27,883 nucleotides of DNA, taken from an uncultured Bacteroidales bacterium (GTDB lineage: Bacteria > Bacteroidota > Bacteroidia > Bacteroidales > UBA932). Below the pieces are notes generated by a model. That model was not told the DNA's origin. It saw nothing but the letters and a program-made list of their open reading frames with translations, and did no database searches. The DNA lies in contig CAMJJZ010000009.1 in assembly GCA_946406275.1 (NCBI GenBank), positions 1 through 27,883 on the forward strand, given 5' to 3'. Positions 1 to 8,500 of this stretch are shown here, in pieces (position 1 is the stretch's first letter; each line of letters starts with the position of its first letter). A program made the translations under genes and the position numbers.

Positions 1-384
1 GGAGAAGTACACCCGGATGCCGTACTGCCGGAGGATATCGGCAATGGCGGCGGAGCGCTCCAGGTGCCACTGGTCCAGGATGGCCGGGGAGGCGTTCACG
101 TTGTTCAGCACCACCCCGTTGATTCCCAGCTTCTGATTCAGTTTTCCGTAGGTGTGGATACGCTCTGCAGGCAGTTCCGCGGAGGTCCAGCCCCAGATGC
201 TGGAACCGGCGTAACCGCGTTCTACGGTATCGTCAAGATTGTCCCAGTGGTCCAGGATGCGGTACTCGTAGGCCGGCTCTCCGGAAAGCGGAACAGTGGC
301 TTCCAGCCAAAGCGAATCATTGCCCCTGGTGCAGGAGAGCGCCAGGAGCAATGAAAGAGTACCAATATTTATTAACCTATTCAT
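1..384 (-). CDS. GH67 alpha-glucuronidase lipoprotein, partial (C-terminus beyond the window)
   Basis: This is the first 128 codons of a gene that continues past the left edge. Residues 1-18 form a lipoprotein signal ending in ALSC (Cys18). Residues 41-63 carry the GH67 signature YRILDHWDNLDDTVERGYAG followed by SSIW, and residues 87-97 read LGINGVVLNNV, the start of the catalytic barrel. GH67 enzymes remove 4-O-methyl-glucuronic acid from the non-reducing end of xylo-oligosaccharides, here presumably in the periplasm. The ATG (384-382) overlaps the end of the GH43 gene by 8 bases, so it is the last visible gene of the esterase-transporter-xylanase-GH43 operon and corresponds to P. bryantii xynF. 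Only about 22 residues lie between the lipid Cys and the HWDN motif, whereas typical GH67 proteins have an N-terminal domain of over 100 residues there. The family call is strong from the signature. The catalytic carboxylates are off the window. Confidence 0.88.
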   Translation of the reverse strand, partial: MNRLINIGTLSLLLALSCTRGNDSLWLEATVPLSGEPAYEYRILDHWDNLDDTVERGYAGSSIWGWTSAELPAERIHTYGKLNQKLGINGVVLNNVNASPAILDQWHLERSAAIADILRQYGIRVYFS

Positions 385-1366
385 CAAGCCCTTCAATCGG
401 TCTTATAGTTCCGTCGGGGTTATACTTGAGTTCACATACCTTGAGGCTGCGGAGCCAGGTGCGGCCGCCGGAGGGCACGCTGTCGTGATGGAAGAGCCAC
501 CACTTGCCGCCGTACTCCACAATGCTGTGGTGAGTGGTCCAGCCCACAACGGGCGTAAGTATCTGACCCATATAGGTGAACGGACCGTACGGATTGTCTC
601 CTATGGCATAGCACAGATAGTGCGTGTCACCGGTGGAGTAGCTGTAATAGTACTTTCCGTTGTACTTGTGCATCCAGCTGGCCTCGAAGAAGCGGCGCTT
701 GTTGTCACCTGCGGTGAGGGGCTTGCCGTCCTTGTCAAGGATAACTATCGGCCTTGGCTCTTCGGCAAATTCCAGCATGTCTTCCCTGAGGAGCGCAACG
801 CGGGGAGGGATTGCGGGTTCATCGTCCCCAGGGAAGGTACTTCCGGTGTCCAGAGCCTTATTGTTCCTGTAACGCTGCAGCTGTCCGCCCCAGATACCGC
901 CAAAGTAGAAGTAGTGGCGGCCATTGTCCTCAAAAACACAAACATCGATGGAGTAGCTGCCCATCATGGGAGCGGGCTGCGGGATAAAGGGTCCTTCGGG
1001 CTTGTCGGAGACGGCCACGCCGAAACGGAAGATATCGGTCTTGTCCTTGGCGGGGAAATACAGGTAGTACTTTCCGCCCTTTCTGGCAACGTCACAATCC
1101 CAGAGCTGGCGCCCCGCCCAGGGGACGTCTTCCAAACGAAGGCTCACGCCTTGGTCCTTTACAGGGGAAGACAGTGGGTCGGGGCCTTCCAGACTCAGGA
1201 CATGATAGTCTCTCATGTCGAAGTGGCTTCCAAAGTCGTCCTCCGGAATTCCGGACTCCCAGTCGTGGGAGGGATAGATATATAGTTTTCCGTCAAATAC
1301 GTGGACGGAAGGGTCTGCCATGTAGTCCGCGGGAAACAGATAGCGTTTTTTCATTTTATCTGGCAT
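377..1366 (-). CDS. xynB: GH43 beta-xylosidase / arabinofuranosidase, cytoplasmic
   Basis: This is a single-domain five-bladed propeller glycosidase of 329 residues. The expected GH43 triad is visible: general base Asp18 (ADPSV), pKa-modulating Asp141 (SIDVCVF) and general acid Glu228 (FFEASWMHKYNGKYY). There is no signal peptide: the N-terminus reads MPDKMKKRYLFPADY, so the enzyme should act in the cytoplasm on short oligosaccharides delivered by the symporter encoded two genes upstream. Beta-xylosidase is the likeliest activity, but GH43 also holds arabinofuranosidases. The ATG at 1366 overlaps the xylanase stop by 11 bases. A second in-frame ATG at 1354 would start just after that stop, giving 325 residues, and cannot be excluded. 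The gene matches P. bryantii xynB in order and family. Confidence 0.9.
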   Translation of the reverse strand: MPDKMKKRYLFPADYMADPSVHVFDGKLYIYPSHDWESGIPEDDFGSHFDMRDYHVLSLEGPDPLSSPVKDQGVSLRLEDVPWAGRQLWDCDVARKGGKYYLYFPAKDKTDIFRFGVAVSDKPEGPFIPQPAPMMGSYSIDVCVFEDNGRHYFYFGGIWGGQLQRYRNNKALDTGSTFPGDDEPAIPPRVALLREDMLEFAEEPRPIVILDKDGKPLTAGDNKRRFFEASWMHKYNGKYYYSYSTGDTHYLCYAIGDNPYGPFTYMGQILTPVVGWTTHHSIVEYGGKWWLFHHDSVPSGGRTWLRSLKVCELKYNPDGTIRPIEGLDE

Positions 1367-2480
1367 AGCTGTGCAGGAATGGTTTCAGGTTGAAGTTTCT
1401 GTCTACCCAAAGAGGGGCGTCGTGCCTGCCGGGGATGGGCCAGCCGTTCTTCCAGCTGTCGCCGTCCGACACGCCCCAGACGTTGATGCGGCGCACTACG
1501 TCGCAGTTGCGGATGAACATGTCCAGGAAATCTCCCATGCGGGCGTTCCAGGCGGCGTAGACATCGTCAGGAATTCCGTCCTTGTAGGGGTCCAGCTTCT
1601 CCATCATGGCGTCGCGGGTCTCCGGGTTGCGCATGGCTTCGAAGAAGTTCATGCCGCTTACATCGGCACTCTGGGTGATGGACGGGAGGATGCTCATGTC
1701 CAGTTCCGTGATGCAGACGTCCAGGCCGGTTTCCTCCTTTACCCTGCGGATGTGGCTTTCGTAAAGGGCGAGGTCCGGATAGTCCATGCCCACATGTCCC
1801 TGGAAGCCCACGGCGTCTATGCGGATGCCGCGTGCCTGCAGGTCTTTCACCATCTCAAGGACGGTATCCAGCTTCTTGGGCTCATGCATGGAGTAGTCGT
1901 TGTAGTAGAGCTCCAGGTCAGGATCCGCCTCCTGAGCGCACTGGAAGGCCCAGGGGATGAACTCCTTGCCAAGGATCTGGTAGAAGGGGCTCTCACGGTA
2001 GGAGCCGTCTTCCATAATGGCTTCGTTCACCACGTCCCAGCCCTTGATGCGGCCTTTGTATCGGCCTACCACGGTGGAGATGTGCTGTTTCATACGGGCC
2101 TTCAACTCATCGGGGCCGATGAGGTTGCCCTCTTTGTCGTAGCAGAAGTCCGGGGTTAACTGGGAGTGCCAGATGAGGCAGTGGCCATATACTTCAAGGC
2201 CGTTTTTCTCTCCGAATTCCACATACTTGTCCGCCATGTCCCATTTGTACTGGCCAAAGACGGGCATAATCTCTGCGCTCTTCATGCAGTTTTCCGGTTC
2301 CACGGCGCCGAAATGCCTGAAGAGAACGGAATCCCCTTTGACATCGGCACCCATGATCTGGCGCACGTTCACGGCTGCGCCAAGGACGAATTTCCCCTCA
2401 AAGGCGTCTTTGAGGCCGGGCTCCTTAGGGGAACATGCAGCAAGGAGCATGAAAGTGATGGCAATTACTGAGTTTTTCAT
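1356..2480 (-). CDS. xynA: GH10 endo-1,4-beta-xylanase, lipoprotein
   Basis: This is a compact GH10 enzyme of 374 residues without accessory modules. The signal ends in LLAAC (Cys16). Family hallmarks follow: GHCLIWHSQ (residues 99-107), acid/base Glu153 in WDVVNEAI, YYNDYS near 192, FQGH near 226-229, nucleophile Glu259 in ITELDM, and WGVSDGDSW near the C-terminus. It cuts internal beta-1,4-xylosyl links. The sequence after the lipid Cys (SPKEPG) lacks an acidic run, so a periplasmic location facing inward, acting on imported oligosaccharides, is more likely than surface display; this is inference. Its ATG overlaps the stop of the transporter by one base (TAATG), pointing to translational coupling. 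It corresponds to xynA of the P. bryantii cluster and is distinct from the larger GH10 at 23670. Confidence 0.94.
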   Translation of the reverse strand: MKNSVIAITFMLLAACSPKEPGLKDAFEGKFVLGAAVNVRQIMGADVKGDSVLFRHFGAVEPENCMKSAEIMPVFGQYKWDMADKYVEFGEKNGLEVYGHCLIWHSQLTPDFCYDKEGNLIGPDELKARMKQHISTVVGRYKGRIKGWDVVNEAIMEDGSYRESPFYQILGKEFIPWAFQCAQEADPDLELYYNDYSMHEPKKLDTVLEMVKDLQARGIRIDAVGFQGHVGMDYPDLALYESHIRRVKEETGLDVCITELDMSILPSITQSADVSGMNFFEAMRNPETRDAMMEKLDPYKDGIPDDVYAAWNARMGDFLDMFIRNCDVVRRINVWGVSDGDSWKNGWPIPGRHDAPLWVDRNFNLKPFLHSYAR

Positions 2481-3886
2481 TATGATCTGGCTTCTATTTC
2501 ACGGTTAATCTGGTCCATGCGCTCGTCGGAGAGCTCGTACTTGGAGATAATCCAGATAGCAAGGAGAAGGAGCGCTGCGGGTATCACGCAAACCAGCCAC
2601 AGGATGCCCTGGAGGGCAAGGGGCGTCTGCGTTGCGGCTTCTGCGTTGAAGCCAACCCACGCCAGCACCAGGCCGGGAACCACGCCGCCAAGCGCCATAC
2701 CGGCCTTGAAGAAGATGCCTGTGAGGGCGTTCACAATGCCGGCGATGCGTTTGCCGGTGGTGTACTCTCCATAGGCGATGACCTCCGGGACCAGGGCCCA
2801 CATGTAGCCCGTGGCGGTGATGATGCCAGTGGATTTCACGAACTGGGCGATGCACAGGAGTACGAAATTGTCCTTGGTGGCGGGGATGGACACGAAGGTG
2901 TACATCATTGCCATACCCAGGATGGCCACGCCAAGGAAGAGGTAGAACATGCCCTTTTTGCCAATCTTGCGTTTGATGGCAGGCACAAGGGGCATGAATA
3001 TGAAGGCGGGGATGGTTCCCAGCCACATGAACAAAGTTGTCAGGAGCGGGGTTGCACCCACGTTATAACTCATGAAATAAGCATCCGCAGCGTTGCCAAC
3101 GCTCATCATAGCAAAAGCGGTGATGAAGAAGAAGGCCAGCACGCGGAGGGGCTTGTTGCGGACGAACTCCATCCAGAGGTCACTCACCTTCACGTTGGCG
3201 GCTTCCTTCTGGTCCATGACTACCCTCTCCTTACACTGAGAGAAGCAGAAGATGAGGAGCAACAGGCCTGCAATGGCGAATATGCTCATGGTGATAAACC
3301 ATGCAGGAGCGGCCTCAGGGGTGTTGTAAACGGCAACGCCGTCCACCTTGGGGGCAAAGAAAGCTATGATGAGCGGCAGGGACTTCACGCACAGGGCGCC
3401 AAGGTTTGCCATGAACATGCGGGTACTGGTGAGAACGGTAATCTCGTTGGTGTCACGCGTGAGCGAAGCGTTGAGCGCACCGTAGGGCACGTTGACAAGC
3501 GTGTAGCACATGCTCATTCCCACATAGGTCACATATGCATACACCAGGGAGCCGCTGAAACCGTTCCAGAAGCACAGCATGGCAAGGCCCACCAGCGGAA
3601 TGCCGCCCAGGATGAGCCAGGAACGGTATTTACCCCACCTGGGATTGCCCTTATCCACGATGGTTCCTACCACCGGATCCCACAGCACGTCCACAAGGCG
3701 GACGATGAGGAACATAAGGGCGGCGGCACCGGGGTCAAGCCCGAAGACGTTGGTGTAATAGAACAGCAGCCAGATGCTTATGGTCTGGTAAATGAGGTTC
3801 TGGGCCATGTCTCCGGACCCGAAACCTATCCTCTGTAACCAGCTTAGCTTGTAAAAGCCCTTGGCTTCAGTCTTTGGTGTACTCAT
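2480..3886 (-). CDS. xynD: GPH-family MFS symporter for xylo-oligosaccharides or xylosides
   Basis: The product is a 468-residue polytopic membrane protein with about twelve hydrophobic segments. It carries glycoside-pentoside-hexuronide:cation symporter features: GFGSGDMAQN near the N-terminus (residues 21-30), RLVDVLWDPVVG (63-74) and RWGKYRSW (83-90) in the loop after the second helix. GPH members couple sugar uptake to Na+ or H+. Set between an esterase and a GH10/GH43 pair, its substrate is most probably xylobiose or other short xylo-oligosaccharides crossing the inner membrane to the cytoplasmic GH43. The gene starts 4 bases after the esterase stop and ends overlapping the xylanase ATG, so it sits mid-operon. 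It matches xynD of P. bryantii, described as a Na+:solute symporter relative. The exact substrate and ion cannot be read from sequence. Confidence 0.92.
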   Translation of the reverse strand: MSTPKTEAKGFYKLSWLQRIGFGSGDMAQNLIYQTISIWLLFYYTNVFGLDPGAAALMFLIVRLVDVLWDPVVGTIVDKGNPRWGKYRSWLILGGIPLVGLAMLCFWNGFSGSLVYAYVTYVGMSMCYTLVNVPYGALNASLTRDTNEITVLTSTRMFMANLGALCVKSLPLIIAFFAPKVDGVAVYNTPEAAPAWFITMSIFAIAGLLLLIFCFSQCKERVVMDQKEAANVKVSDLWMEFVRNKPLRVLAFFFITAFAMMSVGNAADAYFMSYNVGATPLLTTLFMWLGTIPAFIFMPLVPAIKRKIGKKGMFYLFLGVAILGMAMMYTFVSIPATKDNFVLLCIAQFVKSTGIITATGYMWALVPEVIAYGEYTTGKRIAGIVNALTGIFFKAGMALGGVVPGLVLAWVGFNAEAATQTPLALQGILWLVCVIPAALLLLAIWIISKYELSDERMDQINREIEARS

Positions 3887-3890
3887 ATTA

Positions 3891-5462
3891 TTACTGTCTG
3901 GATTCTAAGATTGCTTTAACGGTCCTGTGCCCCAGGGTGGCCTTGTCCTGGGGGTGGATGTCGTTCCACTCGCCAAGGTCTGCGTTGGGCACAAGATATA
4001 CGCCGTCTACCTTCTCCGCGGTGCGGCGCTGTTCTTTCTGTACGCGGTTCCAGCCCCAGTCCGTATCAGTGAGCTCGGAGTGCTCGAAGGCGGCCAGTTC
4101 TATTATGTAGAACGGCAGGTCCGGAGTATTGAGCTCTTCCCTGCGGGTGCGTACCAGCGTTTCCAGGAGGTTTCCGTAATCTGCGGCGTTCCAGGTGTTG
4201 CTCTCTCCCTGGTACCATATGAAACCGGAGAAGGCGAAGTCCTTCAAAGGTGCCTCCATGGCATTGTAAAGGCCAACGGGCTTCCAGCGGAGGAACACCT
4301 CCGACTCACGGGCCGGCATCCTCCTGCCCGGCTTGTGCTCCCAGCCCTTGAGGAGGGAGACCTTGCCCTTGGGAGTCTCTACGCTATACTGCTTGTCCGG
4401 GACAAAGCCGGGGGCATTGCCGCCGCATGCGTAAAGATGAATCTCCACTGTGTTCTCCCCTTCCCTTAGTATGCCATCCGGCACGCTGTAGTTACGGGGC
4501 GGGTACATGTATGTGGTATTTCCAACATAGTGCCCGTTCACGAAGGTGGAGTCTGCATCTATGATGGCGCCAAGGTGCAGCACCGCAGGGCCCGCCCAGC
4601 CCTTGGGGAGGCGGAAACTGCACCTTAAGAAATGGCTGCCATATATATTGTCACCGTTACTGTCCACACCCCATGACCTGGAGAAAATGTCAACTCCTTT
4701 CCATTTTGCCGACTTGTTGGCGGGAAGGGCATTGTGGGCGTTCTGCCAGTCCACGTAAAGATGTGCGTTGAAATTGTTCAGGCTGTCAAGGACCCCCGGT
4801 TTGCGAAGGAAAGCAAGCTCCTCCCTGGAATAGGAAGGAAGGACGTCTTCACGCAGCCAGGCCTCTATGGGAGAACCGCCCAGCGAGGCGTTGACCATTC
4901 CCACGGGAATGCCGGTCTCTTCGTTCAGATACCTGGCGGTAAAGTAGCAGACAGCACTCCAGCCAAGGCCGGCAGCCTCACTGTCCAGAACCTGCCAGGA
5001 GCACTCAGGAAGGTCTTCACGGGGGCCGTCAAAGTCATATACCTGCGGTACTTCCAGATACCGGACATTGGGATTGGAATAGCCCTTTATCTCCTCTGAA
5101 ACCGCATCCAGGCAGCGGTTTACGGGAAGCTCCATATTGGACTGGCCGGAGCACAGGAACACGTCTCCCACCAGGATGTCTTCAAGGACGATATCGTTCA
5201 CAGAAAGGGTGTAGGGACCGCCGGCGGGAGTGGCGGGGAGCTCTGCCCTCCAGGAGCCGTCACGGCCCGCCCTTACGCTAAGCTTCTCTCCCTGCCACTG
5301 CAGAGTAACCTTTGCACGGGGCTCCGCCTTGCCCCACACCGGGACGGGACGGTCCCGCTGGAGCACCATGTGGTCCCCGAAAACTTCAGGTAATGCTACA
5401 GGACTTATCTGACTGCATGAAGCCAGAACTGCAAGAAGGGTTACAAAAAGCGCTTTTTTCAT
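3891..5462 (-). CDS. xynE: SGNH-type acetyl (xylan) esterase, sialate O-acetylesterase-like, lipoprotein
   Basis: A 523-residue lipoprotein (signal ending LASC, Cys16). SGNH/GDSL-hydrolase blocks are clear: nucleophile Ser108 in LCSGQSNMELP, WYQGESN at 416-422, and the Asp501/His503 pair in NDIHP. Between the blocks, roughly residues 250-400, is an inserted beta-sandwich (FVNGHYVGNT, EGENTVEIHLYACGG) like that of sialate O-acetylesterase and CE20-type enzymes. Annotation pipelines usually call these sialate O-acetylesterases, but the xylan setting makes removal of O-acetyl groups from xylo-oligosaccharides the likely job, as proposed for xynE of P. bryantii. It is first in the minus-strand operon of esterase, symporter, GH10, GH43 and GH67. 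The start is secured by the signal peptide. A TAACTTTG box ends four bases before the ATG (see promoter entry). Confidence 0.9.
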   Translation of the reverse strand: MKKALFVTLLAVLASCSQISPVALPEVFGDHMVLQRDRPVPVWGKAEPRAKVTLQWQGEKLSVRAGRDGSWRAELPATPAGGPYTLSVNDIVLEDILVGDVFLCSGQSNMELPVNRCLDAVSEEIKGYSNPNVRYLEVPQVYDFDGPREDLPECSWQVLDSEAAGLGWSAVCYFTARYLNEETGIPVGMVNASLGGSPIEAWLREDVLPSYSREELAFLRKPGVLDSLNNFNAHLYVDWQNAHNALPANKSAKWKGVDIFSRSWGVDSNGDNIYGSHFLRCSFRLPKGWAGPAVLHLGAIIDADSTFVNGHYVGNTTYMYPPRNYSVPDGILREGENTVEIHLYACGGNAPGFVPDKQYSVETPKGKVSLLKGWEHKPGRRMPARESEVFLRWKPVGLYNAMEAPLKDFAFSGFIWYQGESNTWNAADYGNLLETLVRTRREELNTPDLPFYIIELAAFEHSELTDTDWGWNRVQKEQRRTAEKVDGVYLVPNADLGEWNDIHPQDKATLGHRTVKAILESRQ

Positions 5463-5466
5463 GTTA

Positions 5467-5474
5467 CAAAGTTA
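5467..5474 (-). promoter_or_regulatory. Candidate -7 box (TAnnTTTG) of the esterase operon
   Basis: On the minus strand the sequence reads TAACTTTG TAAC ATG, where ATG is the esterase start (5462). The octamer matches the Bacteroidetes -7 consensus exactly. No -33 TTTG is seen at normal spacing; the place is taken by the hairpin at 5482-5499. A transcript from here would begin at or next to the ATG. Confidence 0.5.
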
Positions 5475-5476
5475 TC

Positions 5477-5499
5477 AAAAAGGCCCCTGTAAAGGGGCC
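5477..5499 (-). terminator. Rho-independent terminator downstream of the hybrid regulator gene
   Basis: The minus strand reads GGCCCC-TTTACA-GGGGCC followed by TTTTT: a 6-bp all-GC stem, 6-base loop and U-tract. It lies 83 bases past the regulator stop codon and only about 15 bases before the esterase ATG, so it either ends regulator transcripts or acts in the esterase leader. No T-tract follows on the plus strand. Confidence 0.65.
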
Positions 5500-5519
5500 A
5501 GAAATGTTTCAGCGGTTTT

Positions 5520-5527
5520 CAAAAATA
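5520..5527 (-). promoter_or_regulatory. Alternative -7 box (TATTTTTG) upstream of the esterase
   Basis: The minus strand shows TATTTTTG, a second exact TAnnTTTG match in the 119-base spacer. It lacks a convincing -33 element. If used, its transcript would carry a leader of about 50 bases containing the 5477-5499 hairpin, making that hairpin a possible attenuator. Confidence 0.25.
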
Positions 5528-5581
5528 AACCACAAATGTTGTATTTGTTACATTTTATATAGAATTCATAACCTTGCAGGA

Positions 5582-8500
5582 TTATTCGAATAATTTGTCC
5601 AATTCCTCGCGGTCCGTGACGTCAGAATACTTGGCCACGAACTCCTTCGGAGAGAGGCCGAAGTAACTCCGGAAGGAGTTGGAGAAATAGGACGGCGTAG
5701 AGAAGCCAACGCGGTACGCAACCTCGGAAATATTCACCTTGTCGTGTACCAGCAGATAGGCCGCCTGCTTCATCCTGGTGCTCTTTATGAGGCTGGACGG
5801 AGAGATGCCCAAAGCTTCCTTCAGTTTGCGGTTCATGTGCACGCGGCTCATGCCAACTTCGCGGCTCAGGTCCTCAACGCCGAACTCCGGATTGTCCAGG
5901 TTCCGCTTCACGATTTCCATCACGCGGTCCATGAGGCCACCGCCCACGGGGGTTACCTTTACCTCGTCGTAGTCGTACTTGGTGCCACCGGAGAACTTGC
6001 CGCGCATGGTTTCCCGGGACGATATAACCTGCGCGATGGAACTCTTAAGCAGCTCTATGGAAAGCGGCTTTGACAGGAAGCGGTCCGCGCCGCTGTCTAT
6101 ACTCTCCAGATGACTTGTTTCGTCCGTGGACGATGTTAGGATAATCACCGGGATGTGGTTGGTGACAGGGTTGTGGCGGATCTTGCGGCAGAGTTCCAGG
6201 CCGTCCATCCCGCTCATCACAAGGTCTGTGACAACGGCGTCCGGCTGGGCTGCGGAAATATCGGCCCAAGCGTCCTGAGCGCCGGCGAAGGTCTTGACGT
6301 TGTACTGAGAGCGGAGCTCGGCCAGGAGGTAGTCCCGGATTTCGGGATCATCGTCCACAATGACGATGCTCCTGCGGGACTTGACCACTTTGTCTGACGA
6401 TTCTGCAGAGGGCGTGAAGGCGATGTCCTCCGTAGTGCGCACCATCTCTTCAGTGGTAGGCATCTTGGTGTATAGGTCCTTGTGGTGCGAGGTGTGGGAC
6501 ATTTCCTGCTCCGTGAGGTGGTCGCAGCCAACTGGCATTGTGACGGTGAAGCATACGCCATCTTCCGTGTTGGCGGCCGTGATGGCACCGTGGTGCAGCT
6601 CCACCAGCATCCTGGTAAGGCTCAGACCCACTCCGCTGCCCATCTTGGCATCCAGGACGTCGCTCTGGAAGAACCTTTCAAACACCTTCTCCAGATTGCT
6701 GTCGTCTATGTGGGAGCCGCTGTTGGTGATGGTGAGTCTCACCTGCTGGAGAACCTCCGGCACAAGGGCTCCGCCGTTTTTCTCCGGGGCCGATATGCCT
6801 ATGCTTATGCGTCCGCCGTCCGGCGTATGCTTGAAGGCGTTGGAAAGGAGGTTGAACACTATCTTGTCGAAGTTGCCCTGGTCTATCCAGAGATTCTCCA
6901 CTTCCGCCGCCGCGTTCAGGCTCAGATTGATGTTCCTGGTCTTTGCCATGTCGTCGAATGACTGCATGATGTCCCTCACGAAGTACACGATGTCCGTCTC
7001 ACGGAAGTACAGCAGCATCTTGCCCTCGTCCACCTTGCGCATATCCATTATCTGGTTTACCAGGCGGAGGATGCGGAGGGAATTGCGGTACATGAGGTTG
7101 TAAAGGTCTTTCTGATGAGGATCCTTCTCAGCCTCGCGCATCTGTTTCAGAGGCGACATCAGGAGTGTCAGAGGCGTACGTATCTCATGTGAGATGTTGG
7201 TGAACATCTTGAGCTTGAGTTCCTTTATTTCCGATGCCTCCCTCTCTTTCACATGCTCCTTGCGGCGCTTCAGGAAATAGCGGACCAGCATCACAAGACC
7301 CATGAATGCCAGGCAATACACGGCTATGGCCCACCAGGACAGATACCACGGGTATAGTATCCTGATTGGTATGGATGCAGAAGAATACTCCTGAGGCGTA
7401 CCGTCGAAATATGCCTTGACGGTAAGATTGTAGCGCCCGGAAGGCAGATTGCTGTACGACACCTCGTGTGACGATGCCGGAATGGTGCGCCACTCCTGGT
7501 CAAACCCTTCAAGCCTGTACGTATAACGTATCTTCATGGGGTTGGTATACTCCAGTACGGAGAACTCCATGGAGAAGGTGTTGGAGTCGCTCGGAAGGGT
7601 GATTCCCTTGGCTGAATCAAAGTCAACCTCCTGATTCAGCGCAGTAAAGCGGGTAAAATACAACGGCGGTATGGAATGGACTTTCTGCAGTACCACCTGG
7701 GGGAAAAAGCTTGTAACCCCGTCGGTTCCGCCAAAGTACAGCTTCCCGTCCTTATCCTGGAGCGCCGCTCCGTGGTGGAACTCGTTGCCCTGCAGGCCGT
7801 CATAGGAATAGTAGCTTGTGAACGCGCGCGTCTGCTGGTTCATTCGGTTCAGACCATAGGACGTGGAAATCCAGAGCGTTCCGTCTCCGGCTTCCATGAT
7901 TGCGGAGATGACATTGCTTGAAAGGCCGTCGGCCTCCGTATAGTAGCGTACCGATGCACCGTTGCGGTCGCAGGCTGCAAGGCCCTCGCCGGTACCAATC
8001 CACAGAACGCCGTCAGACCCTTCGTGGAAACAGTACACACGGGCTTTTCCAAGTGCGTTCCCAACATCGTATGGATAAAGCCTTCCAACCACATGGTTGT
8101 AAAACATCGGCCCGTTATAGGTGCCTATCCACACCGTTCCCATACGGTCTATATAGAGGGCACTCACCCACATATTGTTATCTTCCGCCACTTTTTCGGT
8201 CACCTTTTCCGCGGTAGCGTCCACTATGCTCATACCGGCACCGTAAGTACCCACATACAGGAGGTCCCCAAGAGGGTCATATGCCAGACAGCACAGGTTA
8301 TCTGTCCCTATGTCCTTCGAGCCCGCAAACTGCCTAAGGCCGCGCGAGGGCGTATATATGAAAAGGCCGCCAAGGTAAGTGGCTATCCAGAGTTTACCGC
8401 TACGGTCGAAAACCATATCGGTCACGGAATCTACAGTGAGTCCTGTGGAAGCGGCGTCAATTATTTTCCTGCTGCCGTCGGGGGATATTATGTGGACTCC

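Noticed and set aside
296..1285. Plus-strand open frame of 329 codons opposite the GH43 gene
   Set aside because: The minus strand carries all three GH43 catalytic residues; the plus frame gives no recognisable protein.
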